Shown: positions 1 through 7,985 of the stretch, piece after piece
Layout of the letters: each line of letters opens with the position of its first letter
Position numbering within the stretch: the first letter of the stretch is position 1
Source: Polyangiaceae bacterium
GTDB taxonomy: Bacteria > Myxococcota_A > Polyangia > Polyangiales > Polyangiaceae
Assembly (NCBI GenBank): GCA_025453595.1
Contig: JALOQB010000022.1
Location: 1 to 34,374 of the forward strand
Direction: 5' to 3'
DNA: 34,374 nt
The notes under the pieces: generated by a model
Seen by the model: the letters and a program-made list of their open reading frames with translations, nothing else
Database searches by the model: none
Told to the model about the DNA's origin: nothing
Translations under genes and position numbers: made by a program

Positions 1-1
1 A

Positions 2-154
2 GCGGCCGACGGGGAGATGAACCAGGTGCATTGGGCCAACCCCCTCGCGGTCTCGTGCGAGCACGTCTACGTCTCGATGCTAGTCAAGAAAGAGGGGGCT
101 ACGATTGCGCGTATCCCCCTGTCCTCCCTGGGCGAAGGGCTGCCAGCCGACTGA
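2..154 (+). CDS. C-terminal fragment of an unidentified protein (5' end outside window)
   Basis: Reading from base 2, an open frame of 50 codons runs to TGA at 152-154. It has the amino-acid texture of a real protein, with segments such as VSCEHVYVSMLVKK and ATIARIPLSSL, and mostly G/C third positions. The alternating beta-type pattern with a Cys would fit the last blade of a surface beta-propeller, but that is only an impression. The start lies left of the window and no family can be named. It points toward the convergent kinase gene, whose stop lies about 105 bp away; the gap 155-259 holds only GC-rich sequence in which I see no gene. Confidence 0.55.
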   Translation, partial: AADGEMNQVHWANPLAVSCEHVYVSMLVKKEGATIARIPLSSLGEGLPAD

Positions 155-259
155 TGCTCGCCCGTGCGGAAGGCTTTGCGAGGAGATCGCTACCACCGTC
201 GCCCCAGCTCTCCGCAGGCGAGGGCGGGAGCCGGGGGCCGCAGGCGGAGCCCAAGGCGA

Positions 260-2128
260 TCACTTGCGGTAGCCCAAGAACCCCTTGGGCTTCTCCTTCA
301 GCTCGACCGTGATCTCGTAGGGTTCCCCCCGCGCTTCCTTGAGCGAGAGCGTCCCGGCCTTCAGATCGAGGCGGGTCTCCGGGTCATCGCCGGGGCGATC
401 GCTGCCCGGGTCAAAGAACCCGATCGGTGACCCCCGCTCCAGGTCGCACCGCGCGTACCCGTTGTCGTGGGTCGACCCGTAGAGCTTCTTGCCTTCGCAG
501 GTGAGACGAGCACGGCAATTCAGCTCCGAGCCTGCCGGTGACAGCATCAGGTTGCAGCTCGCCCCCTTCGCCACCGGGCTCTTGCCCACCACCTCGGTCA
601 CCTGACCGATGCGCTCGATCACCGCGGAAAACTGCTGGTTGTTCCTCGCCAGCAGGCCGCTCCCATGGCGCGTGGCGCTGTCCGGTTCGATCCGCAGCGC
701 CACCCGGTACAGCGGCACCGTCTCCCGGAACAGCATCCCCTGCCGGTGCTCCGTGTCGATCGTCGCCTGCGCCCTCGCCCCGGTCCGCGGCCCCACGTCC
801 GAGTACCGCAGCCGGTAGCGGAAGACGCCGGCTCGCCCCAGCACCGGCTCCTCGCTCAGGTCCCAGCTCAGCATGCTGGTCCCTTCCAGCTGATCCTGGC
901 TGTGGAACAGCACCTCGGTGCCGCAGCGCCCCACCACCACCGGGGCCTCGAACTGGTTGCCTCGCGCGTTCCCGGTCACGATCACCTCGCAGCGCCCCCG
1001 CTTCGGATCGCCCACGGCCTGCGCCCTCCAGGTCAGCGTGAACGGGATCGGCGGCGCCTGCACCACCGGCGCCGCGGAGGCGACCGCCTGGGCCTGCGGC
1101 GGGCTGTTGACGGGCACCTGGATCCGGATCGGAGGCGGCGGCCCAGGTTGCCCCTGGACCATGAACACCCCGACCCCGACGCCCGCCAGCGTCAGCACCG
1201 CCGCCGCGGCCCCCACGAAGGCGATCGTGCGCGAGGGGGCCTCTCCACCACCCGCCGGTCGTGCCACCGGGATAGCCCGGGCGCTCATCATCCCCAGCGC
1301 CTCCCGCGCCGATCCGATCCGCTGGCCCACGATGGGCTCGATCATGCGATCCAGGACCTGCCGCGTCGACCCCGTCAGCCCGGGCGCCACCCGCTCGATA
1401 CGCACCTTGCCGCTGGATTCATCCACCGGCATCTCGGACGGGTTCTGCCCGGACGCCAGCGCCAGCATCGTCATGCCCAGCGCGTACAGATCGGAGGAGG
1501 GCCGCGCCGCCCCTCGAAGCTGCTCCAGCGGCATGTACCCCAGCGTCCCCACCGAGGTCGACCCCTGCTGATTCTCGAAGCGCATCCGGTCCTGGATGGC
1601 ACCGAAATCGACGAGAAATGGCCTGCCATCCGGCGCCAGCACGATGTTCTTCGGGTTGATGTCCCGGTGCACCACCGGCGGGTGCAGGCTGTGCAGGTAG
1701 TCGAGGGTGGCCAGCAGCGAGCGCAGCAGCGTCTCCAGCTGCCCGGAGCCCATCCGCTGCTGCCCCTGCATCACCTGCTGGAGCGAAGGCCCCTGCACGA
1801 ATTGCTGCACCAGGAACCACGACACCGCCCCCTGCGCCTGCGTCGCCTGCGAAGGCTCGATCGCCCGCTCCCCGTCGTGCGCGAAGAAGTCAACGTACGC
1901 AGGGATGTTCGAGTGCTTCAGCTGCGCCAGCACCCGCCCCTCCCGCTCGAAGAGCTCCAGCGCCTTCCAGTCCCGCAGCTTCTCGAACCGGAGCTGCTTG
2001 ATGGCCACCAGCGCCCCGCCCTCCGCGGACCCCTCGTACGTGAGCCCGAACCCTCCCTCCCCGCAGCGCTGCCTCACCCGGTAGCGCCCTCGCAGACCAT
2101 CGACCACCTGCCCTGCCTGCAACTCCAT
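260..2128 (-). CDS. Membrane-anchored Ser/Thr protein kinase (PknB/Hanks type)
   Basis: A 622-aa eukaryote-like kinase. The N-terminal kinase domain (about residues 14-285) has a glycine loop GEGGFG at 23-28, the ATP lysine in VAIK (K44), the catalytic loop HRDINPKN (D156, N161) and DFG at 174-176, so all key catalytic residues are present. A Pro/Ala linker precedes one transmembrane helix (about 302-325, ending VFMVQG), then a Pro-rich stretch and an extracytoplasmic beta-rich domain of about 290 residues with several Cys that I do not recognise. The topology suggests that the outer domain senses an envelope signal and the cytoplasmic kinase phosphorylates Ser/Thr targets. Such kinases are abundant in myxobacteria. 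The start is the ATG at 2126-2128; no substrate or phosphatase gene is adjacent. Confidence 0.93.
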   Translation of the reverse strand: MELQAGQVVDGLRGRYRVRQRCGEGGFGLTYEGSAEGGALVAIKQLRFEKLRDWKALELFEREGRVLAQLKHSNIPAYVDFFAHDGERAIEPSQATQAQGAVSWFLVQQFVQGPSLQQVMQGQQRMGSGQLETLLRSLLATLDYLHSLHPPVVHRDINPKNIVLAPDGRPFLVDFGAIQDRMRFENQQGSTSVGTLGYMPLEQLRGAARPSSDLYALGMTMLALASGQNPSEMPVDESSGKVRIERVAPGLTGSTRQVLDRMIEPIVGQRIGSAREALGMMSARAIPVARPAGGGEAPSRTIAFVGAAAAVLTLAGVGVGVFMVQGQPGPPPPIRIQVPVNSPPQAQAVASAAPVVQAPPIPFTLTWRAQAVGDPKRGRCEVIVTGNARGNQFEAPVVVGRCGTEVLFHSQDQLEGTSMLSWDLSEEPVLGRAGVFRYRLRYSDVGPRTGARAQATIDTEHRQGMLFRETVPLYRVALRIEPDSATRHGSGLLARNNQQFSAVIERIGQVTEVVGKSPVAKGASCNLMLSPAGSELNCRARLTCEGKKLYGSTHDNGYARCDLERGSPIGFFDPGSDRPGDDPETRLDLKAGTLSLKEARGEPYEITVELKEKPKGFLGYRK

Positions 2129-2248
2129 GCCCCGCAGCGTGTCAGCTTCCGCGCCCTCTGGCTACCTGCTCTCGACGGCCCCCCGGCCCGGCGATACGCC
2201 TCCCCATGTTGCTCGCCCCCGACAGCTCGCTCCGGCTATCTTGCCTCG

Positions 2249-2812
2249 ATGCATCTCCGTCTGATTCTCGGGTTTTCTGGCTCCCTCCTCGCCTGCGCTG
2301 CAACCCCCCCTCCGACCCCCGATGCGCCGCCCGCCCCGGCCCCCTCGGCCTCCCCGGCCGCCTCCTGCCCGGGCCAGATCCCCGCGGCCCCGGGCCTCCG
2401 CGAGGTCGACGATCAGGCGCTGCTCCAGCAGGCGCTGGGCAAGGCAGGGGAGGGCAAGCTCTGCGCGGGCAAGGTCTTCGAGGCCACCAGCGCGGTCACC
2501 GTGTACCGTGTATGGAACAAATCTACAGCATGGACGCAGCAGGGGCGCTGGTGGTCGCTGGAGCGCCCGGCGGGGCCGGTCGAGTCGTACCGCCAGCAGA
2601 ACGCGATCTGCCCTGAATGGAGCGCGCTCGACGTGGTGAGCGCCTGCAAGCTGAAGGTGGGGGCGCGGGTGGTGATGGGGACGGGGCAGAGCGCCACCTG
2701 CAAGGAGACGTCGTTCCCGGCGTCCCCCGTGGTGCAGGTCTTTGTGCCGAACGACGGGAAGAACGGCGTGCTGTTCGTGGAGGGGTGCTCCCCCGGCGAC
2801 CCCTGGCCCTGA
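2249..2812 (+). CDS. Small lipoprotein of unknown function
   Basis: A 187-aa protein. The ATG at 2249 begins a lipoprotein signal peptide with lipobox LLAC (Cys16), followed by a Pro/Ala/Ser spacer (17-45) typical of myxobacterial lipoproteins. The mature part has six Cys and many Trp (VYRVWNKSTAWTQQGRWWSL), suggesting a compact disulfide-bonded periplasmic or surface domain. I recognise no family. A much longer open frame continues upstream on this strand, but it is the antisense shadow of the kinase gene; the signal peptide fixes the start. The gene is divergent from the kinase (120 bp apart), and its stop lies 1 bp from the stop of the convergent protease gene. Confidence 0.8.
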   Translation: MHLRLILGFSGSLLACAATPPPTPDAPPAPAPSASPAASCPGQIPAAPGLREVDDQALLQQALGKAGEGKLCAGKVFEATSAVTVYRVWNKSTAWTQQGRWWSLERPAGPVESYRQQNAICPEWSALDVVSACKLKVGARVVMGTGQSATCKETSFPASPVVQVFVPNDGKNGVLFVEGCSPGDPWP

Positions 2813-2813
2813 A

Positions 2814-4571
2814 TCAGCTCTCGTCGGTCAGCAGGAACTTGCCGAGGAAGGCGCAGAGCACGGCGTTGACGGCCACCCAGCCCAGCAGCAGCACCCGGGT
2901 GACGGGGGGGAAGGTCTCGTTGAGCACCAGCACCGAGCCCAGGTAAGCCGCGGTCCCGAGGGAGACGCCCGCCAGGGAGGGGCGCAGCGCCTTGATGCCA
3001 AAGGCGAGGGTGGTCAGTCCGAAGGGGATGGCGATGTTGGCCAGGGGCAACCAGCGGTGCAGCGCGGGGCTGAAGAGCAGGTCAAGGTCGGCCAGGGGGC
3101 GGGCCAGGATGTCGAGGGCCAGCATCGGCACGGGGCTGACCAGGGGGGCAAAGAAGAGCAGGCCCGGGCCCGTGAGCAGGGCCCCCAGCAGGAAGCCCGG
3201 CGACAGCACCTTGGAGAGCCCGCTGGCCTTGCGGGCCATGTACGCCGCCCAGGCCGCCAGCACCCCGAGGAGCGCCAGCCGGGTGAAGGCATGCTGCAGC
3301 GCCGTCTGCCGCACCGCCGCCGCCGCGTCGAGCACGCCGGCCCCGTAGAGCTTCTTCGCGTCATCGGAGGGGTCGATGACCCGCGCCGTCCCCTTGAGCG
3401 CGCGCTCGATGGCGTCCGGGTCGGTCACCCCCTGGCTCACCAGCAGCGCCGCGGCGCCCGCCACGTGCGGCGTCGCCATCGAGGTGCCGTTGAAGGCCGG
3501 GAAGCGCTCGCACTTGCCCTTGCCGCCCTCGCAGATGGTCTGCTGCACCACGTCGACGCCGGGCGCCGCGAGGTCGACCTGGGGGCCCCGCGACGAGAAC
3601 TTCGCGATCTTGTCGTCCCGATCGCTGGCGCTGACCGCCAGCACGCCCTCGTGGGCCGCCGGGTAGCCCACGCTGCCCCCCGAGTTGCCCGCCGCCGCGA
3701 TCACGATGGCCCCCTTCGACCGGGCGTGATCGATCGCCTTCTGCAGCACCTGCGCTGGCCTCGGGCCCCCCAGGCTCAGGTTGATGACCTGGGCCCCGTG
3801 ATCCGCCGCCCACCGGATGCCATCGGCCACCCCGGCGGTCGTCCCCGAGCCGTTCGCACCCAGCACCTTCACCGGCATCAGCCTCGCGTGGAACGCCATC
3901 CCCGCGGCCCCGTGCCCGTTGTCCGTCGACTGCGCGATCGTCCCCGCCACGTGGGTCCCGTGGCCCTGGTCGTCGTTCGCATGCGGCGTGTTGTTGATGA
4001 AGTTGAACCCCTCCACGCACCCCGTCTTCTGCAGGTCGCTCACCTTGATGAACGAGTCGTGGTCCTCGCAGGCGATACCCGTGTCCACCACCGCCACCGT
4101 CACCCCGCGCCCCGTGCTGTAGTGCCACGCGCTCGGCGCCCCCACCTTGCCCAGGTGCCACTGGTCCTTGAACAGCGGATCGTCGGGTGTATGGAAGGCA
4201 TGCACACGCGCCAGGGGCTCGGCGTACTCGACCCGGGGGTCGGCGTTGAGGAGCGCCAGCACGCGCTGCGTCATGCCGGCGGGGACCGTGGCGATCTGGA
4301 TGCGGGTCTGGGCTTCGAGGGCGGTGGGGGCGAAGGAGAGGCCCAGGCCGCCGGTCAGGAAGCTCTGTACATCGCTGGCGCCGACGTCATCCCGGAAGTC
4401 GACGACGATCTGCCCGGGGATATCCTCGGCAGACTCGGGGGAGAGGGTGGCCCGGGCGCCCTCCGGGCCGCCCGTGGAGGAGGGAGAGCAGCCGGCGAGG
4501 GGGACCGCGGCGAGCAGCAAGGCGCCCGACGCGAGCGCGAACCTGGAAGAGCCCCGGAGCAACTTGGTCAT
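2814..4571 (-). CDS. Subtilisin-like (S8) serine protease, lipoprotein with polytopic C-terminus
   Basis: A 585-aa protein. The N-terminus is a lipoprotein signal with lipobox LAGC (Cys28). Residues about 50-125 look like an I9-type propeptide/inhibitor domain. The S8 domain has the complete triad: D163 in VVDTG, H204 in GHGTHVAG and S364 in NGTSMATPHVAG, with the oxyanion Asn in AAAGNSGG (N296). After the protease domain (about 420) the protein has four or five hydrophobic segments between 431 and 582, for example WVAVNAVLCAFLGKFLL. An S8 protease that is both lipid-anchored and polytopic is unusual, and if the outer-membrane lipobox and inner-membrane helices both operate the topology is conflicting; one signal is probably unused or the protein stays in the inner membrane. 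The gene starts with ATG at 4571. It is on the same strand as the VOC gene but 45 bp away and functionally unrelated. Confidence 0.93.
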   Translation of the reverse strand: MTKLLRGSSRFALASGALLLAAVPLAGCSPSSTGGPEGARATLSPESAEDIPGQIVVDFRDDVGASDVQSFLTGGLGLSFAPTALEAQTRIQIATVPAGMTQRVLALLNADPRVEYAEPLARVHAFHTPDDPLFKDQWHLGKVGAPSAWHYSTGRGVTVAVVDTGIACEDHDSFIKVSDLQKTGCVEGFNFINNTPHANDDQGHGTHVAGTIAQSTDNGHGAAGMAFHARLMPVKVLGANGSGTTAGVADGIRWAADHGAQVINLSLGGPRPAQVLQKAIDHARSKGAIVIAAAGNSGGSVGYPAAHEGVLAVSASDRDDKIAKFSSRGPQVDLAAPGVDVVQQTICEGGKGKCERFPAFNGTSMATPHVAGAAALLVSQGVTDPDAIERALKGTARVIDPSDDAKKLYGAGVLDAAAAVRQTALQHAFTRLALLGVLAAWAAYMARKASGLSKVLSPGFLLGALLTGPGLLFFAPLVSPVPMLALDILARPLADLDLLFSPALHRWLPLANIAIPFGLTTLAFGIKALRPSLAGVSLGTAAYLGSVLVLNETFPPVTRVLLLGWVAVNAVLCAFLGKFLLTDES

Positions 4572-4616
4572 GAGGAACCAATGTAGCGTAGGAGGCCGCC
4601 CCCGCCAGCCCCCCCC

Positions 4617-5180
4617 TCACGGATCGGTCTGACCCGCGAATTCACGCTCGTGGAGCCACGACGCCTGACGCACCGTGCGGCGCGTCCGGGTCCACTCGTC
4701 CACCATGCCCTGCGCCGCCTCCCGGAGCCGCTCCAGGTCACCGGCCTGCACCGTGTTCGCCGCCAGCTCCACCCGGTGCCCGTTCGGGTCGTGAAAGTAG
4801 ATCGACTGGAAGATCCCGTGGTTGGTCGGCCCCAGCACGTCCAGACCCATCGCCTCCAGCCGCCCCTTCGCCGCCTCCAGCGCCCCCACATCGGCCACCT
4901 CCAGGGCGATGTGCTGCACCCAGGACGGCGTGTTCTCGTCCCGCCCCATCGGCGGCGAGTGCGGCACCTCGAAGAAGGCCAGCACGTTGTTCCGCCCCGC
5001 ATCCAGGAAGATATGCATGTACGGGTCCGGCTCCTTCGTCGACGGGACCCGGTCCTCCGAGATGGCCAGCAGAAGCTCCATACCCAGCGCTTCCCGGTAA
5101 AAATCCACCGTCTGCCGGGTGTCCTTGCACCGGTAGGCGACGTGGTGGATCCCCTGCACCACCCTCCTCGCCTCGCTCAC
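4617..5180 (-). CDS. VOC family (glyoxalase/dioxygenase superfamily) protein
   Basis: A 187-aa vicinal-oxygen-chelate protein with two beta-alpha-beta-beta-beta modules. Candidate metal ligands are His13 in IHHVAYR, Glu71 in FFEVPHS, His90 in WVQHIALEV and Glu138 in GHRVELAA, the usual H/E arrangement. A conserved FHDPNGH segment precedes the last ligand. The start is GTG at 5180-5178, overlapping the hppD stop in a GTGA junction, which implies translational coupling. Its place behind hppD suggests a step in tyrosine or aromatic degradation, such as an extradiol-type or lyase reaction, but the substrate cannot be read from sequence. The frame stays open far upstream, but that part only shadows hppD. 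Confidence 0.88.
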   Translation of the reverse strand: MSEARRVVQGIHHVAYRCKDTRQTVDFYREALGMELLLAISEDRVPSTKEPDPYMHIFLDAGRNNVLAFFEVPHSPPMGRDENTPSWVQHIALEVADVGALEAAKGRLEAMGLDVLGPTNHGIFQSIYFHDPNGHRVELAANTVQAGDLERLREAAQGMVDEWTRTRRTVRQASWLHEREFAGQTDP

Positions 5181-6205
5181 AGCACACCCCGCCTCTCCTG
5201 GTCCTTCTCCAGCGACCGGAACAGGGCCCCGAAGTTCCCCTCGCCAAAGCCCAGGTGGTTCGCCCGCTGGATGATCTCGATGAAGATCGGCCCGATGATG
5301 TTCTTGGTGAAGATCTGCAGCAGGTACCCCTGCTCGTCCCCGTCCACCAGCACCTGGTGCACCCGGATCCGCTCCCGGTCCTCCCGCACGCCGGGGACCC
5401 GCCTGAACACCTCGTCGTAGTACTCGTCGTCGATCTCCAGCGTCTCGATGCCGCTGCCCGCCAGCCGGTCCAGCGACCCCAGGATGTCGCGCGTCGCGAA
5501 GGCCAGGTGCTGCACCCCGGGCCCCCGGTACTCCCTCAGGTACTCGGCGATCTGATCCCGCTCGTCCTTCGGCTGGTTGATCGGGATGCAGAACGACCCA
5601 TCCGGCGACCGCAGCGCGAAGCTCGTCAGCCCCGTCTTCACCCCCTTGATGTCGAAGTACCGCACCTGCGTGAACCCGAAGATGTCCTTGTAAAAAGACG
5701 CCCACCGGTCCTGCTCCCCGGGGGGCACGTTGTTCGTCAGGTGATCGACCACCAGGAACCCCTTGTCCGGCTGCTCCCTCGGGCTCTCCAGCGCCACGAA
5801 ATCCCGCTGGTAGATCGAGCCCCCCTTGCCGTCGATGAAGTAGATGTGGCTCTCCCCGATGCCCCACACCGCCGGGTACGGGTGATCCTTCTGCTCCGCC
5901 GGCACCTCCACCGCACCTCGCTCCACCGCCGCCGCCAGCGCCGCCGGACCGTCCTCCACGCGCCACCCCATCGCGCAGATCGACGGCCCGTGCTTCCGCG
6001 CAAACTGCGCCGAGTGCCCCTCCCGGCCCCCGTTCAGCAGGAAATGAATGTCATTCTGCCTGAAATACTCGATCGCCTTCGTCGCATGGCGCCGCAGCTT
6101 CGAGAAGCCGAACGCCCAGAAGAGGCGCTCCAGGCTCGCCAGATCCGGTCCGCAAAACTCCGTGAACTCGATGCCGCGCAGGCCGCAGGGGTTGGTGTTG
6201 CTCAT
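5177..6205 (-). CDS. hppD: 4-hydroxyphenylpyruvate dioxygenase
   Basis: A 342-aa enzyme converting 4-hydroxyphenylpyruvate to homogentisate in tyrosine catabolism; a non-haem Fe(II) enzyme of the VOC superfamily acting in the cytoplasm. The metal triad is visible: H155 in VVDHLTNNV, H233 in GVQHLAFATRD and E310 in IFIEIIQR. The C-terminal signature GEGNFGALFRSLEKDQ closely matches the family end, which closes over the active site. Length is as expected for a bacterial HPPD (about 340-360 aa). The start is ATG at 6205, with an 83-89 bp divergent region to the LysR gene that contains a perfect palindrome. The downstream VOC gene overlaps its stop codon, so the two form an operon. Confidence 0.97.
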   Translation of the reverse strand: MSNTNPCGLRGIEFTEFCGPDLASLERLFWAFGFSKLRRHATKAIEYFRQNDIHFLLNGGREGHSAQFARKHGPSICAMGWRVEDGPAALAAAVERGAVEVPAEQKDHPYPAVWGIGESHIYFIDGKGGSIYQRDFVALESPREQPDKGFLVVDHLTNNVPPGEQDRWASFYKDIFGFTQVRYFDIKGVKTGLTSFALRSPDGSFCIPINQPKDERDQIAEYLREYRGPGVQHLAFATRDILGSLDRLAGSGIETLEIDDEYYDEVFRRVPGVREDRERIRVHQVLVDGDEQGYLLQIFTKNIIGPIFIEIIQRANHLGFGEGNFGALFRSLEKDQERRGVL

Positions 6206-6248
6206 CTCAGGGTTCCTCTGACGGTGTTTTTTGACCTCGAAGCTCCTT

Positions 6249-6269
6249 CAAAGAAAGCGAATTTCTTTG
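6249..6269. promoter_or_regulatory. Perfect palindrome in the hppD/LysR divergent promoter region (candidate operator)
   Basis: CAAAGAAA - 5 nt - TTTCTTTG, an exact 8-bp inverted repeat in an AT-rich patch between the divergent hppD and LysR starts. Position and symmetry fit a LysR-type regulator site controlling both genes, possibly including autoregulation. Binding is inferred, not shown. Confidence 0.6.
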
Positions 6270-6294
6270 CCAAGGATGTTCTAAATTCTTGAAA

Positions 6295-7797
6295 ATGAAG
6301 CTCGACCTCGACGCCCTGCTGGCCCTCGACGCGGTGGTGCGCACCGGCAGTTTTTCCCGGGCCGCCGCCGAGCTCCACAAGGTCACCTCGGCGGTCAGCT
6401 ACCAGGTGAAGCGGCTCGAAGAGCAGCTCGGGCTGCCGCTCCTCGACCGGAGCGGCTACCGGGTGAAGCTCACGCCCCAGGGCGAGGCGATCCTGCTGGA
6501 AGGGCGCAAGGTGCTGAGGCAAGCGCACCAGGTGGAGGCGCTGGCGGGCCAGCTCTCCTCGGGCTGGGAGGCGCGGTTGCTCGTGGTCGTCGACGGCATC
6601 TTGCCCCTGGAGGACACGCTGCGGGCCCTCAAGCAGCTCGCCGAGGAGGGGGTCCCCACCCGGGTCCAGCTCAAGGTCGAGTTCCTGCACGGCGTCCAGT
6701 TTCGTTTCGAGCGAGACGACGCGGACCTGATGCTCGCCAAGGACTACGAACCCGCGGCCTTGCTCCGGGCCCGGGCGCTGCCGGAGGTCGCCTGCGTCCT
6801 CTGCGTCGGCGCCGAGCACCCCCTGGCCTCCCTCGGGCGCCCCGCGAGCCTGGAAGACCTCCACGCCCACGTCGAGCTGAGCGTCCAGGACTCCAGCGGT
6901 CGCGGCGATGATCGGCACATGTTCGGGGGCGAACGGGTCTTCTTTCTCTCGGGCTTCATGGCCAAGAAGCAGGCCTTGCTGATGGGCCTCGGTTTTGGCT
7001 GGATGCCCCGGTACCTGGTCCGCCACGAGCTTCGCTCGGGCTCCATCCGCGAGCTCTCCTACGAGGGGGGCTCCCGCTTTCGTTTCACCCCCTGGCTCGT
7101 GCATCGCCTGGAGCGGCCCCTGGGCAAGGCCGGCGCGCGCCTCGCCTCGCTCCTCGCGACCCCGGTCCGGCCTGGAAGAATCCGTTGTTCCCCCGGGAAG
7201 CGCGGGTTACCGTCTCCCGGTTGCGCTCACCGCAGACCCTCCTCCCTGTCCGGCTCCTCGCCGGCGCCCTGGCGCTCTCCCCCCTCGCGGCCCGGGCTGA
7301 CGAGAATCCCCCTCGCTTCGAGGTCTCCGCCGGGGCCGGGGTCTTCGGTCGCAAGCTCGCTTACCGCGATATCGTCACCCGCGGGCTCCAGGCCTACGAG
7401 CTGCCCGCGACCCCGATCTTCGAGCTCGGCGCCACCGCCTACGCGCTCCAGCGCCCTTCCTGGGGCCTCGGCCTCACCGGCGGCTACGCTCGCTCCCTCG
7501 GCTTCTCCTCCGAGACATCCCGCGGGGAGACCCTCTCTTCCAGCCACCAGCGATGGCAGGCGGGTCTTCGTTTCCTGTCCCGCCATGGCGCCTCGCGCTG
7601 GGGCGCCCAGGCCCTGCTCTCCGGTCTCTCCCTCTCCTTCGAGCGCGAGGACCCCTCGCTCCCCGCGGCTCGCGCCCTCTCCTTGCAGCTCGTCCTCGAC
7701 GGCGAGATCCCGGTCGGACCCCTGCGCCTCGGCGCCCGGGGCGGCGGCGGCTGGGCCCTCGCCATGGGCCCCTTCGAGGACCGCTTCCCCAGGCTGA
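6295..7797 (+). CDS. LysR-type transcriptional regulator, with an anomalous 3' extension of the reading frame
   Basis: The N-terminus (about residues 3-62) is a LysR winged helix-turn-helix: LDLDALLALDAVVRTGSFSR, then AAAELHKVTSAVSYQVKRLE. An effector-binding domain follows to about residue 290 (near base 7165), the usual full length. Divergent placement next to hppD suggests it controls tyrosine degradation. Oddly, the frame has no stop there: it stays open to 7797, adding about 205 Ser/Pro/Arg-rich residues that read out of frame through the next gene, whose own frame has the better codon pattern. So either the stop was lost by a frameshift or base change near 7140-7190, or the regulator really has a run-on tail. 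I chose the ATG at 6295; a TTG at 6289 in frame is also possible. Confidence 0.85.
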   Translation: MKLDLDALLALDAVVRTGSFSRAAAELHKVTSAVSYQVKRLEEQLGLPLLDRSGYRVKLTPQGEAILLEGRKVLRQAHQVEALAGQLSSGWEARLLVVVDGILPLEDTLRALKQLAEEGVPTRVQLKVEFLHGVQFRFERDDADLMLAKDYEPAALLRARALPEVACVLCVGAEHPLASLGRPASLEDLHAHVELSVQDSSGRGDDRHMFGGERVFFLSGFMAKKQALLMGLGFGWMPRYLVRHELRSGSIRELSYEGGSRFRFTPWLVHRLERPLGKAGARLASLLATPVRPGRIRCSPGKRGLPSPGCAHRRPSSLSGSSPAPWRSPPSRPGLTRIPLASRSPPGPGSSVASSLTAISSPAGSRPTSCPRPRSSSSAPPPTRSSALPGASASPAATLAPSASPPRHPAGRPSLPATSDGRRVFVSCPAMAPRAGAPRPCSPVSPSPSSARTPRSPRLAPSPCSSSSTARSRSDPCASAPGAAAAGPSPWAPSRTASPG

Positions 7798-7985
7798 ACG
7801 CCGGGGTCCTCCAGGGCGCCGCCTGGGTCGCCCTCCCGCTCCCGGGGCGCGTCCAGCTCCGCGGCGGCGCCGAGGTCCTCCACTTCTTCATGAAGTTCAA
7901 CCCCGAGCCCGGAGACCCCTTCGTCGCCGGCGGCGCCGTCGACCAGTTTGCCAGGATCTTCCTCGATGCCACGCTCTCCTTTTGA
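7185..7985 (+). CDS. Predicted outer-membrane beta-barrel protein
   Basis: A 266-aa protein of unknown family. A signal peptide ends near LSPLAARA-DE. The mature part alternates hydrophobic and polar residues, is rich in Gly/Arg/Leu strands (GLGLTGGYARSLGF, LRLGARGGGGWALAMG) and ends in Phe (ARIFLDATLSF), the classic beta-barrel assembly signal. The TTG at 7185 is preceded by GGAAGA at 5-nt spacing; a TTG at 7221 would give a shorter signal peptide. The whole 5' part overlaps the extended LysR frame. Third-position GC is high in this frame, supporting it as the true coding frame. The 3' end overlaps the cytochrome gene by 20 bp, so these genes form a unit with the two that follow. Confidence 0.75.
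   Translation: MFPREARVTVSRLRSPQTLLPVRLLAGALALSPLAARADENPPRFEVSAGAGVFGRKLAYRDIVTRGLQAYELPATPIFELGATAYALQRPSWGLGLTGGYARSLGFSSETSRGETLSSSHQRWQAGLRFLSRHGASRWGAQALLSGLSLSFEREDPSLPAARALSLQLVLDGEIPVGPLRLGARGGGGWALAMGPFEDRFPRLNAGVLQGAAWVALPLPGRVQLRGGAEVLHFFMKFNPEPGDPFVAGGAVDQFARIFLDATLSF

Noticed and set aside
31-430. Two small + strand ORFs at the left edge
   Set aside because: Arg/Pro-rich shadows; the only frame with protein-like composition there is the partial one ending at 154.
665-2248. Upstream extension of the small lipoprotein frame
   Set aside because: Antisense to the kinase and His/Arg/Pro-rich; the lipobox start at 2249 is convincing.
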